Numbered from the stretch's first letter, positions 15,734 through 25,900 are shown. The stretch is DNA of 64,000 nt from an uncultured Phycicoccus sp. (GCF_947495705.1 NZ_CANLZR010000001.1:124001-188000), one strand, 5' to 3'. The notes: generated from the sequence alone by a model not told the origin. Made by a program: numbers and translations.

Positions 15734-17089
15734 TCAGGAGGTGCTGGGGTCCGGGGGGAGCCGCGACTCGTCGACGCCCGGCAGGTGGGCGCAGACCAGC
15801 TCGCGCAGCGGCACGGTGCCGCCGATCTGGCTGAGCACCCCGATGCCGCCGAGCCAGACCCGATGGATGAGGAGGTACTCGGGAGGCAGGTTGAGCTTGA
15901 GCCCCACGAGGAACTGCGGCCGGCGCGGGTCCTGGATCTTGGCGGCTGCCCCCCGCAGCCACTCCCGGGTGGGGGTGAACTGCTCGTGCAGGATCGGCTC
16001 GACGAGCGGGTCGAGGTACTCGACGAGACCCTGCGGGTCGATGTCGATGCCCCGCTTGATGAAGCCCTCGTGGCGCAGCACGTCGACGAGGCCTTCGCCG
16101 TCGCCGGAGAGGGCGGCGGTGAGGATGGCCCCCATCTCGGGCGGCAGGCCCTCGGGCAGCCGGTTGACGGCGCCGAAGTCGAGCACGCCCAGGCGCCCGT
16201 CGGGGGTGATCCGGAAGTTGCCCGGGTGCGGGTCCGCGTGGAGCAGCCGGGCGCGGTTGGGGGCGCGCAGCTGGAACTCGAGGTACAGGGTGGCCGCCTC
16301 GTCACGCTCCTCGGGGGTGCCGTCGGTGATGACCCGCGCCAGGGGGGTGCCCTCGACCCACTCGGTCACGAGCACCTGCGGGGACTCGACGAGGACGTCC
16401 GGGACGAAGACGCTGTCGTCGTCCCGGAACGCCCGGGCGAAGTGCCGCTGGTTCTTGGCCTCGAGCGCGTAGTCGAGCTCCTCGGCCATCCGGGCCCGCA
16501 GCTCGTCCATGATCGGCTTGACGTCGATGCCCGGGACCCAGGAGGCCGTGACCCGGGCCACCCGCGAGATCTGGTTGAGGTCGGACAGCAGCGCCTTGCC
16601 GGCGCCGGGGTACTGGATCTTGACGGCCACCTCGCGGCCGTCGCGCCACACCCCGCGGTGCACCTGACCGATCGAGGCGGCGGCTGCGGGGACGTCGTCG
16701 AACTCGACGAGCTTGGTGGAGGCCCAGCGGGGGCCGAGCTCCTCGGCGAGGATCCGGTGCACCCGGTCGGCACTCATCGGCGGCCCGGACTCCTGGAGCT
16801 TGGTCAGGGTCGCGCGGTAGGGACCCGCGAGGTCCTCGGGCATCGCGGCCTCCAGCACCGACAGGGCCTGGCCGAACTTCATCGCGCCACCCTTGAGCTC
16901 GCCGAGGACCGCGAACATCTGCGCGGCGGTGCGGGCCTGCAGCTCGGCGGCGACCGCCTCGGCCGGACGGCCGCCGACGCGCTTGCCGACGCCGAGGGCG
17001 GCCCGGCCGGCGTGCCCGAGGGGGAGGCCGGCGAGCCGCGCCGCCCGCGCGAAGGACGACCCGGGGATCTCCTTCTCGCGCTCGCTCAC
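15734..17089 (-). CDS. ABC1/UbiB-family atypical kinase (Rv3197-like)
   Basis: A 451-residue ABC1/AarF kinase-like protein. It has the family's KFGQALS motif near residue 71, a VAVKIQYPG lysine strand, HADPHPGNFRI as the catalytic-loop equivalent, and LGVLDFGAVNRLP as the DFG segment. Members work as ATPases in quinone or lipid metabolism. The mycobacterial relative, beside whiB7, has been linked to macrolide tolerance. GTG 17089 is fixed by its GTGA overlap with the upstream E1-like gene. It converges on the zinc-ribbon gene. Confidence 0.88.
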   Translation of the reverse strand: MSEREKEIPGSSFARAARLAGLPLGHAGRAALGVGKRVGGRPAEAVAAELQARTAAQMFAVLGELKGGAMKFGQALSVLEAAMPEDLAGPYRATLTKLQESGPPMSADRVHRILAEELGPRWASTKLVEFDDVPAAAASIGQVHRGVWRDGREVAVKIQYPGAGKALLSDLNQISRVARVTASWVPGIDVKPIMDELRARMAEELDYALEAKNQRHFARAFRDDDSVFVPDVLVESPQVLVTEWVEGTPLARVITDGTPEERDEAATLYLEFQLRAPNRARLLHADPHPGNFRITPDGRLGVLDFGAVNRLPEGLPPEMGAILTAALSGDGEGLVDVLRHEGFIKRGIDIDPQGLVEYLDPLVEPILHEQFTPTREWLRGAAAKIQDPRRPQFLVGLKLNLPPEYLLIHRVWLGGIGVLSQIGGTVPLRELVCAHLPGVDESRLPPDPSTS

Positions 17090-17646
17090 CCCACCATTCT
17101 CGCTGACGCGCACCCGCAGCCGGGACGAGAGCCCCAGACGCGGTGCGCCACGTCCAAGCCGCCGGCGCCGATCTCGGTGGAGATGCCAGCCGGCGAGGTG
17201 TCGCCACGGAGCACGGCGAGGGTGGTGACGGTGACGACGGCGGCGGCGAGCACCACCGCTCCGGGCGTCACCGGCTCGGTCCCGCCCGCCTCGCCGGCGT
17301 CGGGACGGGTCACGCAGGCCAGGCACGCGGACCGGCGTGGGACGACCAGGGGGCCGACGGTGAGATGGCCGCACCCCGCGACGAGCGGCAGCTGGGGGAC
17401 GCGGTGTGCATGCCAGGGGGCGGCCATCGAGGGGGCACGGACCCAGGGTGCGGGCGCGTCGGTGGCGTGGTCGGCGACGAGGACGACGAGCGCGGGCGCC
17501 GCCCCGCCGCCGGCCATCTCGAGCTCTGCGGCATCCGCCGCGTGGGCGCCGCACCGGACGGTGACCCGCATCCGACGCAGCTGGGCCACGGTCTCGTCCG
17601 CCACCCGTCCCCAGCCGTCGACGACGACGTCGTGCTCCGTGCGCAT
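17086..17646 (-). CDS. E1/ThiF-like protein remnant (Rv3196-like position)
   Basis: A 186-residue protein with the end of an E1-like (ThiF/MoeB, also TOMM cyclodehydratase partner) fold. It carries PLVAGCGHLTVGPLVVP, then SACLACV and, at the end, HRVWGSRPGCGCA, a CxxC plus CxC set like the zinc site of E1 enzymes. I see no GxGxxG nucleotide loop, and it is shorter than the Rv3196-type protein (about 300 residues as I recall), so adenylation is unlikely. ATG 17646 follows AGGGG. The stop overlaps the ABC1 kinase start, so the two products probably work together. Confidence 0.65.
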   Translation of the reverse strand: MRTEHDVVVDGWGRVADETVAQLRRMRVTVRCGAHAADAAELEMAGGGAAPALVVLVADHATDAPAPWVRAPSMAAPWHAHRVPQLPLVAGCGHLTVGPLVVPRRSACLACVTRPDAGEAGGTEPVTPGAVVLAAAVVTVTTLAVLRGDTSPAGISTEIGAGGLDVAHRVWGSRPGCGCASARMVG

Positions 17647-17729
17647 CGGACCCCCTGCGGCTCGTCGACCGCGCCCCATCCTGCCGTCCCGGTCGGCGCG
17701 GCGGGCCGCTCATCCACAGCCCCCGGCAG

Positions 17730-17767
17730 CGACGAGGCCCCGGACCAGCGGGTCCGGGGCCTCGTCG
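17730..17767 (-). terminator. Terminator after the DUF5679 gene
   Basis: A perfect 17-bp stem (17730-17746 with 17751-17767) and a 4-base loop, 14 bases beyond the DUF5679 stop. Confidence 0.7.
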
Positions 17768-17780
17768 TGGTTCGGGTGGT

Positions 17781-17942
17781 TCAGGCCTTGCCGAGGATGC
17801 GGTTGAGGTTCGTCCCGCACACGGGGCACTCGCCCTTGGCCATCCGGCGGCCGTTCTCGGAGATGACGACCCTGCCCTCGGCCTCGCGCTTCTCCTTGCA
17901 CTTCACGCAGTAGAACTCGCCCTTGTAGGTCTCATCAGCCAT
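17781..17942 (-). CDS. DUF5679 small zinc-ribbon protein
   Basis: A 53-residue protein starting MADETYKGEFYCVKCKEKRE and containing a second CPVCGTNL pair. The two CxxC motifs form a rubredoxin-like zinc knuckle. The family is widely conserved in actinobacteria; its function is unknown. AAGGAG lies at a good distance before ATG 17942. It has its own terminator, so it is a single-gene unit. Confidence 0.88.
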   Translation of the reverse strand: MADETYKGEFYCVKCKEKREAEGRVVISENGRRMAKGECPVCGTNLNRILGKA

Positions 17943-18129
17943 CGAACACTCCTTGTCGCCGGTGCTGGCCCCGCCCTCACCGGGTGATCTGCCGCTGGTG
18001 CGGCGTGGACCTGCCCACACTAACGGCGGGTCGCCGCGGAACGACCCGCCGCGCGGACGGCCTCGCGGCCCGGTGGCGCCACAGGGGCCCCGTGGGCCAC
18101 AAGGCCCACATCAGCCACCTCGGGGCGCG

Positions 18130-18135
18130 TAGGAT
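18130..18135 (+). promoter_or_regulatory. -10 element of the metallopeptidase gene
   Basis: TAGGAT, 7 bases before GTG 18143; no ribosome site between them. Confidence 0.5.
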
Positions 18136-18142
18136 CCGGCCT

Positions 18143-18691
18143 GTGGCGACTCCGGACGTCGAGGTCCGCCGCAGTCGGCGACGCCGCCAGACGGTCAGCG
18201 CGTACCGCGACGGCGGCCGCACCGTCGTGCTCATCCCCGCCTCGTTCAGCGCGGCCGAGGAGGCGCACTGGGTCGACCGGATGCTCACCCGCCTCGCCCG
18301 GGGCGACGAGCGCCGCGCCCCCAGCGACGACCGGCTCGCGGCCCGCGCGGCCCGGCTGTCGGCCCGCTACCTCGGCGGCCACGCCCGGCCCCGGTCGGTG
18401 CGCTGGGTGTCGACGATGGACCGGCGCTGGGCCTCGTGCACGCCGTCGACCGGGGCCATCCGGGTGTCGGACCGCCTGCAGGACGTGCCCGACCACGTCC
18501 TGGACTACGTGCTCCTGCACGAGCTGGCGCACCTGCTCGTCGCGGGTCACGGCCCGGCGTTCTGGCGGCTCGTCGGCTCCTACCCCAAGACCGACCGGGC
18601 GCGCGGCTTCCTCGACGGCCTCGCCCATGCCGCCGGGCTGCCGCCGTCAGACGATGTCGACGACGCGCCGGGCGAGGTCGACCAGGGGTGA
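18143..18691 (+). CDS. YgjP/DUF45-like zinc metallopeptidase
   Basis: A 182-residue protein with a zinc peptidase signature: LLHELAHLLVAGHGPAFW (HExxH near residue 125, third ligand His in GHGPAFW). WASCTPSTGAIRVS before it is typical of the YgjP-like M48/SprT-related group. Substrate unknown. The frame opens further upstream, but GTG 18143 fits a leaderless promoter and the family N-terminus. Its last 45 bases overlap the convergent Nudix gene. Confidence 0.82.
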   Translation: MATPDVEVRRSRRRRQTVSAYRDGGRTVVLIPASFSAAEEAHWVDRMLTRLARGDERRAPSDDRLAARAARLSARYLGGHARPRSVRWVSTMDRRWASCTPSTGAIRVSDRLQDVPDHVLDYVLLHELAHLLVAGHGPAFWRLVGSYPKTDRARGFLDGLAHAAGLPPSDDVDDAPGEVDQG

Positions 18692-19228
18692 CAGCTCGGC
18701 CCGGGTCCCGGCCGGCAGCGCGTCCACCGGCCACCACCGCACGTCCAGCGACTCCGCGCTGACCTGCGGCTCCGCCCCGGTCTCGGCGACCGCGACGAAC
18801 CGCACGTCGAGGTGCTCACGGCAGTGCGCGAAGTCCCCGACGAGGACGTGCCGGTCGAGCTGCACCGGGTGGGGGAGCGGCTCGAGCGAGGCGATGCCCG
18901 ACTCCTCGCGGGCCTCGCGGCGGGCGGCGGCCCACAGTGACGCGTCGCCCACCTCGAGGTGACCCCCGAACTGGAACCAGGCGCGGGCCCGGCGGTGATG
19001 GGTCAGGAGGACCCGCTCGGCGTCGGCGTCCAGGACGAGGCACGAGGCGGTCAGGTGGGCCGGCGGCCCGGCCTTCGCGACGCCGTCGGGGTGCGCGACG
19101 AGGAAGTCGAGGTAGGCGCTGCGCAGCGCCTCCTGGCCCGCGTCGGGGGCCCGCCACCCGCGCAGGACCCGCGCCGCGTCGCCCCGCAGGTGCTTGAAGG
19201 AGCCCGCGACGTCGAGGACCTCGGTCAC
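18647..19228 (-). CDS. Nudix hydrolase
   Basis: A 193-residue protein with the Nudix box GGHLEVGDASLWAAARREAR, whose consensus Glu residues continue in EESGI, near residues 98-121. Before it lies HLTASCLVLDADAERVLLTHH, the usual first strands. The substrate cannot be read; relatives act on nucleoside diphosphate derivatives. GTG 19228 is fixed by a GTGA overlap with the DUF2342 gene, indicating coupled translation. Confidence 0.85.
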   Translation of the reverse strand: MTEVLDVAGSFKHLRGDAARVLRGWRAPDAGQEALRSAYLDFLVAHPDGVAKAGPPAHLTASCLVLDADAERVLLTHHRRARAWFQFGGHLEVGDASLWAAARREAREESGIASLEPLPHPVQLDRHVLVGDFAHCREHLDVRFVAVAETGAEPQVSAESLDVRWWPVDALPAGTRAELSPLVDLARRVVDIV

Positions 19229-20592
19229 GTCTCGGTGTCGCCGCGCAGCAGGGCGTCGAGCTCGGCGTCGAGGTCGTCGCGCGCCGGCGCCGACGAGCGT
19301 TCCACGTAGCCGAGCGGGTCGTTGAGGTCCGCGGCCGACGGCGCCAGGTCGGGGTGGCGCCACACGGCGTCGCGCGCCGCGGGGCCGCCGGAGTCGGCGA
19401 GGGCACGGAACAGGTTGGCCGCGTCGCGGAGCCGGCGAGGCCGCAGCTCGAGCCCGACGAGCGCCTCGAACGCCTTCTCGGCCGGCCCGCCGGAGGCCCG
19501 GCGCCGGCGCACGGCCTCACCGAGGGCCGCCGCGGCGGGGAGGTGGTCGGCGACCGCCTGCTCGGTGACGACGTCGACCCAGCCCTCGACGAGGGCGAGC
19601 AGGGTCTCGAGCCGGCCGAGCGCGGACTGCTGGGCGGCCGAGGGCTGGGGGGCGAACATCCGCCCCTGCAGTGCCTCCTGGACAGCCTGCGCGTCCGAGG
19701 GGTCGATGGAGCGCACGGCCTCCTCGATGGCGGCGGTGTCGATCGTGATGTCGGCCGCGTAGTCGCGCACCGCCGCGAGCAGCCCCGGGGCCAGCCACGG
19801 GACGGCCTCGAACAGCCGGACCCGCGCGACCTCGCGGACGGCGAGGTAGAGCCGGGTCTGGGGCTCGTCGACCTCGAGGCCCTCGGCGAGCTCGCGGACG
19901 GCCTGCGGCATGAGGGCGACGTCCGGCGGGGCGACGAGCGGCAGCGACACCTCGCACCCGGTGAGCACCTCGCCGGCCAGCGTCCCGACCCCCTGGCCGA
20001 GCTGCATCGAGAACATCGACCCGTGCATGCGCCGCAGCATCGGCCCGGCCTGGTCGAGCATGCCCTCCATCCCCGGCGGGAGGGCGCCCTCGGGCAGGTC
20101 GCCCAGCTGGCGCTGCATCGAGGCGGTCACGGCGTCGGTGACGCCCTCGGCGACGGGCTCGACGAGGTCGGCCCACACCGGCATCGTCGCCTCGACCCAT
20201 TCGGCGCGGCTCCACGCGGTGCCCCGCAGCGCGGACGCGGCGAGGTCGGTGGCCTCGTCGAGCCACAGGCCGGCCACGTGGACCGCCTCGCCGGCGTCCC
20301 GCCGGTCGGCGTCGGTCGCGAGGACGTCACCCGCGGCGGCGACCGTCTTGCGGGCGATGTCGGTGCCGAGGGTCGTGTCGACGGCGGAGTCGCCGGCCGG
20401 GGCGGCGAACATCGCCTGCACCTGGCCCATGACCATCTGGAGCATCTGGGGGTCGACCTGGTCCAGGCCCATGCCGCGGACCATCGCCGCCAGCTGGGGG
20501 TCGATCTCGCCGCCGCCGGTGAGGCCGCGCAGCATCTGCTCGAGCTCGGGGGGCAGGTCGGGGGTCTCGTCGTCGTCGGCGTGGTCGGTCAC
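19225..20592 (-). CDS. DUF2342 metalloprotease-like protein lacking zinc ligands
   Basis: A 455-residue DUF2342 protein (Rv3195-like). The N-terminus is acidic with repeated Met-Gln stretches (MLQMVMGQVQAMF). The helix where metalloprotease relatives carry HExxH reads LAVREVARVRLF (RExxR), so both His ligands are missing and peptidase activity is unlikely. The WLDEATDLA and PWLAPGLL segments still match the family. GTG 20592 follows AGGAGA at good spacing. It is coupled to the Nudix gene. Confidence 0.8.
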   Translation of the reverse strand: MTDHADDDETPDLPPELEQMLRGLTGGGEIDPQLAAMVRGMGLDQVDPQMLQMVMGQVQAMFAAPAGDSAVDTTLGTDIARKTVAAAGDVLATDADRRDAGEAVHVAGLWLDEATDLAASALRGTAWSRAEWVEATMPVWADLVEPVAEGVTDAVTASMQRQLGDLPEGALPPGMEGMLDQAGPMLRRMHGSMFSMQLGQGVGTLAGEVLTGCEVSLPLVAPPDVALMPQAVRELAEGLEVDEPQTRLYLAVREVARVRLFEAVPWLAPGLLAAVRDYAADITIDTAAIEEAVRSIDPSDAQAVQEALQGRMFAPQPSAAQQSALGRLETLLALVEGWVDVVTEQAVADHLPAAAALGEAVRRRRASGGPAEKAFEALVGLELRPRRLRDAANLFRALADSGGPAARDAVWRHPDLAPSAADLNDPLGYVERSSAPARDDLDAELDALLRGDTET

Positions 20593-20689
20593 GGCCGGTC
20601 TCCTGCGCGTCGGGTGCGATGATGTGCTTCGTCTGTACCCAACCACGGCCGCGCGTGAATCGTTCCGGCGGCCGCCCCCGAGGAGCTCC

Positions 20690-21124
20690 ATGTCCACCGA
20701 TGACGCCGGTGTCGGCCTCGTCGCCGTCCGCGCCGAGCCGCTGTCCGTCGACGAGGCGCTGAGCGCCGTCCGGCACCCGGCCTGCGGCGGGGTCGCGCTG
20801 TTCGTCGGGCTGGTCCGCGACCACGACCACGGCGACGTCGTGACGGGTCTCGACTATGCCGCGCACCCGACGGCCGAGGCGACGATGCGGGAGGTCTGCG
20901 ACGAGGTCCTCGCGTCCTCGGACGCCGTGCGGGTGGCCGCCGTCCACCGCACCGGGACCCTCGCGGTCGGCGACATCGCCGTCGTCGTCGCCGCGGCCGC
21001 GCCGCACCGGGGCCAGGCGTTCGACGCGTGCCGCGCGGTCATCGACACCCTCAAGGCGCGGACCCCCATCTGGAAGCACCAGCAGCTCGGTGACGGCTCG
21101 GCCGAGTGGGTGGGGATGCCGTGA
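20690..21124 (+). CDS. moaE: Molybdopterin synthase catalytic subunit MoaE
   Basis: A 144-residue MoaE. With MoaD it inserts sulfur into precursor Z during molybdenum cofactor synthesis. Seen: CGGVALFVGLVRDHDHG, YAAHPTAEATM, HRTGTLAVGDIAVVVAAAAPHRGQAFDACR and the lysine segment IWKHQQLGDGSAEWVG. No moaD or other moa gene lies nearby. AGGAG precedes ATG 20690. The stop overlaps the Lon-like gene as GTGA, an odd partner for a cofactor gene. Confidence 0.9.
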   Translation: MSTDDAGVGLVAVRAEPLSVDEALSAVRHPACGGVALFVGLVRDHDHGDVVTGLDYAAHPTAEATMREVCDEVLASSDAVRVAAVHRTGTLAVGDIAVVVAAAAPHRGQAFDACRAVIDTLKARTPIWKHQQLGDGSAEWVGMP

Positions 21125-22248
21125 GCGGTCTACCCCGGGGGGACCTGCGCCTGGACGGCGACGTCGAATCCGGCGAACCGGCTGCCGGACGCCGACGCCC
21201 CCACCGCGCCGGCCGGGCGGCCGCCGCGGCGCTCACCGCGACCTTCGTCCTCGTCATCCTCGCCGCCGGCCTGACGTTCGTCGGGCTGCCCTACGTCATC
21301 CTCTCGCCGGGTCCGGCGACGAACATCCTCGGCGAGGTCGACGGCAAGCCCCTCATCGGCGTCGACGGGGCCCGGACATACCCCACCGAGGGCGCCCTCG
21401 AGTTCACCACCGTCGCGTTCGACGGCGGCCCGGGGCGGCGCGTCACGGTCTACGACCTGCTCGAGGCGTGGCTGCGCGACGACGTCGACGCCGCCCCGCA
21501 GGAGTACTACTTCCCGCCCGACGTCTCCGAGGACGACGTCGAGGCCGAGAACGCCGAGCTGATGAACGAGTCCCAGGTCATCGCCGCCGCGACGGCGCTG
21601 CGGGCCCTCGGCCGCGAGGTGCCGATGGCGGTCGGCATCGCCGGGGTCCCCGCCGACGGCCCGGCCGACGGGATCATCGAGAAGGGCGACGTCATCCTCG
21701 CCGTCGACGGCACCGAGGCGGCCGACCCCGCCGCGGTCCGCGCGGCGGTCCTCGCCCACGAGCCGGGCGAGGACGTGCAGGTGCGGCTCCGCCGGGACGG
21801 GCAGGAGCGCACCGTCACGGTCCGCGCCGGTGACGCGGAGGGCCGGGCCGTCATCGGGGTGCTCCTGCGCACCGAGTACGACCTGCCCATCGAGGTGACG
21901 ATCAACACCGGCCGCGTCGGCGGGCCGTCCGCGGGGCTCATGTTCAGCCTCGCGATCTACGACGTCCTGACGCCGGGGGCCCTGACCGGCGGCAAACAGA
22001 TCGCGGGCACCGGCACGATCGAGGACGACGGCAGCGTCGGGCCGATCAGCGGCATCCGGCAGAAGCTCGTCGGCGCGCGCGAGGCCGGTGCCGAGTGGTT
22101 CCTGTCCCCGGCCGACGACTGCGCCGACGCCGTCGGTCACGTCCCCGAGGGGATGACCCTGGTCAAGGTCACGACCTTCGAGGACGCCCGCACCTCGGTC
22201 GAGGCCATCGCCGACGGGGACACCGCGGACCTGCCGCAGTGCGACTGA
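21121..22248 (+). CDS. PDZ-Lon (S16) membrane-anchored protease
   Basis: A 375-residue protein (Rv3194c-like). An Arg-rich N-terminus and one transmembrane helix (about residues 35-58) anchor it with the rest outside. A PDZ domain follows (GIIEKGDVILAVDGTEA near 180-195), then a Lon catalytic domain with the serine in GGPSAGLMFSLA near 270 and the lysine in GIRQKLVGAREAGA near 315. Such proteases probably process exported proteins; no substrate is known. GTG 21121 overlaps the moaE stop. Confidence 0.87.
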   Translation: MSGLPRGDLRLDGDVESGEPAAGRRRPHRAGRAAAAALTATFVLVILAAGLTFVGLPYVILSPGPATNILGEVDGKPLIGVDGARTYPTEGALEFTTVAFDGGPGRRVTVYDLLEAWLRDDVDAAPQEYYFPPDVSEDDVEAENAELMNESQVIAAATALRALGREVPMAVGIAGVPADGPADGIIEKGDVILAVDGTEAADPAAVRAAVLAHEPGEDVQVRLRRDGQERTVTVRAGDAEGRAVIGVLLRTEYDLPIEVTINTGRVGGPSAGLMFSLAIYDVLTPGALTGGKQIAGTGTIEDDGSVGPISGIRQKLVGAREAGAEWFLSPADDCADAVGHVPEGMTLVKVTTFEDARTSVEAIADGDTADLPQCD

Positions 22249-22264
22249 GCCCGCCGCCCCGACG

Positions 22265-22807
22265 TCAGTCGAGCGTGGCGCGCAGCGCGTGGACCAGCCC
22301 CGGCGCGATGTCGTCGCCGAGGGCGACCCGGTCGTCGCTGTCGTGGGCCCGCTGACGCAGCAGGCAGCGCGCGGCGCCGTCGCGGGTCACGGCGACGACG
22401 AGCCGCACGTCGGCCCGGTCGGGGTGGGCCGCGATGGACTCGAGCGCGGCTTCGGGGTCCTCGGGCAGGTCCCGCTCGGCCGCCGGCGGCACCACGATCC
22501 GTTCGACGGCCAGCGCGCACCCCGCGACCTCCGGCGGCCAGGCGATGCGGCCGAGGAGGTCCTCGACGCCGTCGGCCTCCGGCAGCTCGTCCTGCTCGAC
22601 CGCCGACAGCGCGCCGGCGGCGGCGTCGTGCGTCGCGAGCCCGCCGGCCAGCTGCGGCTCGTGGACGAGCAGCTCGGCCGTCGGCACGAGCGCGAAGAGC
22701 CGCACCGGCTGGTCCCAGCCGGCGCGGGCGACGTGCCGTTCGGTGTCGAGGGCGGCCAGGGTCAGAGGGTCGGTGACCGGGGTGGGGTTCTCACTCACAG
22801 GCCCCAT
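22265..22807 (-). CDS. PPA1309 family protein
   Basis: About 180 residues, an actinobacterial family of unknown function, usually found beside the UPF0182 gene as here. It is acidic, with HVARAGWDQPVRLFALVPTA near the N-terminus and a basic-ended RLVVAVTRDGAARCLLRQRA near the C-terminus. ATG 22807 is used; GTG 22798 is an alternative. Divergent from the UPF0182 gene, 103 bases apart. Confidence 0.75.
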   Translation of the reverse strand: MGPVSENPTPVTDPLTLAALDTERHVARAGWDQPVRLFALVPTAELLVHEPQLAGGLATHDAAAGALSAVEQDELPEADGVEDLLGRIAWPPEVAGCALAVERIVVPPAAERDLPEDPEAALESIAAHPDRADVRLVVAVTRDGAARCLLRQRAHDSDDRVALGDDIAPGLVHALRATLD

Positions 22808-22910
22808 GGTGCCCGACCGAACCTTCGCCCCCGTTCAGGCGTTCAGGTGTGCGAGGTAGGTTGACGGTCCTGCCGCATGACGACCCCGCATCATCGGGAC
22901 GAGGAGAGCT

Positions 22911-25900
22911 GTGAGTCGCTCGGAATGGTTCGACGGCCCCAACGGACCCCAGGGGCCCGGTGGCGACGGCCCCGGCGCCGACGGCCCCGGCGCCGAGGGC
23001 GACGACGGTCGCAGTGGGGGTCGGCCCCCGACCCTCGTGCGCCGCCGACGTGGCCCCCTGCTGCCGACCCTGCTCGTGCTCGGTGGTCTGGCGATCGTCT
23101 CGGGGATCATCGCCGACCTCGTCACCGACGTGTGGTGGTACGACTCGGTGGGGTTCCGCGGGGTGTTCCTCACCCAGTTGAGCGTCAAGGTCGTCATCTT
23201 CCTGGTCGCGGGCCTGCTCACCGGGGGCGCGGTCGCCGCGAGCCTCGTCATCGCCTACCGCACCCGCCCCATCTACGTGCCGGTCACCCCGGCCCAGCAG
23301 GTCCTCGAGCAGTACCGGCAGGCCATCGAGCCGCTCCGCCGTCTCGGGGTCATCGCCATCCCGGTCGTCCTGGGGCTGCTCGCCGGGTCGGGGGCGATGG
23401 GCTCCTGGAGCACCTACCTGTTGTGGATCAACGGCGGCAGCTTCGGCGTCGAGGACCCGCAGTTCGGTCTGGACGTGGGCTTCTTCGTCTTCACCCTGCC
23501 GTGGCTGCGGTTCCTCGTCAGCTTCATCACCGTCGTGCTCGTCCTGGCCTTCCTCGCCGGCGCCTTCACGCACTACGTGTACGGCGGGCTCCAGCTGCCG
23601 GGGCGCGGGCCCTCGACCCGGGCGGCGTACGTGCATCTCGGGGTGCTCGGCGCGCTCATCGCCCTGACCCGGGCGGGCTCCTACTGGCTCGACCGCTACT
23701 CGCTGTCGACCGAGAAGGGCAGCCTGATCACGGGCATCACCTACACCGACGCCAACGCGGTCCTGCCCACGAAGGCGATCCTCGCGGTCGCGGCCGTCAT
23801 GTGCGCGGGCTTCTTCCTCGCCGCCATCTGGAGCCGCAGCTGGCGTCTGCCCATCACCGGCGTAGCGCTCCTCGTCGTCACCGCGATCCTCGTCGGCACC
23901 GCCTACCCGGCGCTCATCCAGGCCCTGCGGGTCCGCCCGTCGGAGCGGTCCCTGGAGGCCGAGTACATCGGGCGCAACATGAAGGCCACCAACGCGGCGT
24001 TCGGGCTCGACCGCGTCGAGCGGATCCAGAACACGGTGCCCGAGGAGCAGCCGAGCGAGGACTCGCTGCGCGCCGACGCCGAGGGCATCCCCGGGGTGCG
24101 CATCATCGACCCCAACGTCGTGGCCCCGACCTTCCGCCAGCTCGAGGGCGAGCGTGACTTCTACGCCTTCCCCGACACCCTGGACGTCGACCGCTACACC
24201 ATCGACGGCCGGGTCAACGACGCCGTCGTGGCCGTGCGCGAGATGAACCTCGACGGTCTGCCCGACAGCCAGCGCAACTGGATCAACGAGCACACCGTCT
24301 ACACCCACGGGTACGGCTTCTACGCCGCCTACGGCAACCGGCGCACCGCCGAGGGCGACCCGGTGTTCTTCGAGGGCGGCACCCGCAACCTCCTGGGGGA
24401 GTACGAGCCCCGGGTCTACTTCGGCGAGCTCTCGCCGCAGTACTCCGTCGTCGGGGCCCCCGACGGCGCCGAGGCCCGTGAGTTCGACCGGCCCGGCAGC
24501 ACCGAGGGCGCCTCGCTCAACAACACCTACGGCGGCGGCGGCGGGGTGGCGGTCGGGTCCTTCCTGCGGCGCGTGGCCTACGGGCTCAAGTACCGCGAGG
24601 CCAACTTCCTCCTGTCCGACGCGGTCAACTCGGAGTCGCGGATCCTGGACCACCGCAGCCCGAAGGAGCGCGTCGAGCGGGTCGCGCCGTGGCTCCAGCT
24701 CGACGGCAACGTCTACCCGGCGGTCGTCGACGGCAGGGTCCAGTGGATCGTCGACGGGTTCACCACGTCGGCCTCCTACCCGAACAGCCGACTGCTGGAC
24801 CTCGCCAGCGCGACGTCGGACTCGGTGGCCCAGCGCTCCAACGTCGTCCAGGTGCGGACCGGAGAGGTCAACTACATCCGCAACGCCGTCAAGGCGACCG
24901 TCGACGCGTACGACGGCAGCGTCAACCTCTACGGCTGGGACACGAGCGACCCGCTGCTCGAAGCGTGGAGCAAGGCCTTCCCCGGGTCGGTCCGACCGAT
25001 CTCGGAGATCTCCGGTGAGCTGATGTCGCACATCCGCTACCCGCAGGACTTCCTCAAGGTCCAGCGCGACCTGCTCAACGAGTACCACGTGACGACCGCC
25101 GACGACCTGTACACCGGCAACGACCGCTGGCGCGTCCCGCGCGACCCGTCGCTGTCCACCCAGGACATCCCCGTCGTGTTCCAGTCGATCGCGCTCCCGG
25201 GGGAGGACCAGGCGTCCTTCTCCATCACCTCACCGTTCGTGCCCGCGAGCAACAACGAGGGCGGCCGCGAGATCCTGCGCGGGCTGCTCGCCGTGGACGC
25301 CGAGGCGGGGTCGACGGCCGGGAAGCCGGCGGAGAACTTCGGCAGGCTCCGGCTCGTCGAGTACTCCTCGAACCAGGCGCCGTCCGGTCCCGGCCAGATC
25401 CGCAACCAGATCCAGAACGCGACGATCCGCTCGCAGAACCCGGCGGAGCAGCTGAGCCTGGCGCAGTACATCACCAACAACTCCGGTCAGGGCAAGACGC
25501 TGACCTTCGGCAACCTGCTGACCTTCCCACTGCAGGGGCGCACGTTCTACGTCCAGCCGATCTACGTCCAGGCGTCGGGCGGCTCCGGGTCCTTCCCCCA
25601 GAACAAGGTGACGGCCGCCGTCTACGGCAGCCGGGTCGCGTGGGGCGACACCCTGGAGCAGGCCATCACCGGGCTGTTCGGCGAGGGCGCGGACGACGGC
25701 GGAGGGGACGGTGGCGAGACCCCGCCGGGCGAGCCCACGGACCCCAGCGGCACGCTGGAGCAGCAGCTGGCGCAGACGATCGCCGAGATCCAGGCCGCCT
25801 ACGCGGCGGGGCAGACGGCCCTGAGCAAGAGCGACTTCGCGGCCTACGGCCAGGCCCAGCAGCAGCTCGCCGCGGCGATCGAGAGGGCCAACCAGCTCGC

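Noticed and set aside
17086-17646. TOMM-type bacteriocin cluster based on the E1-like protein
   Set aside because: There is no YcaO cyclodehydratase, dehydrogenase or precursor nearby; the neighbours are housekeeping genes.
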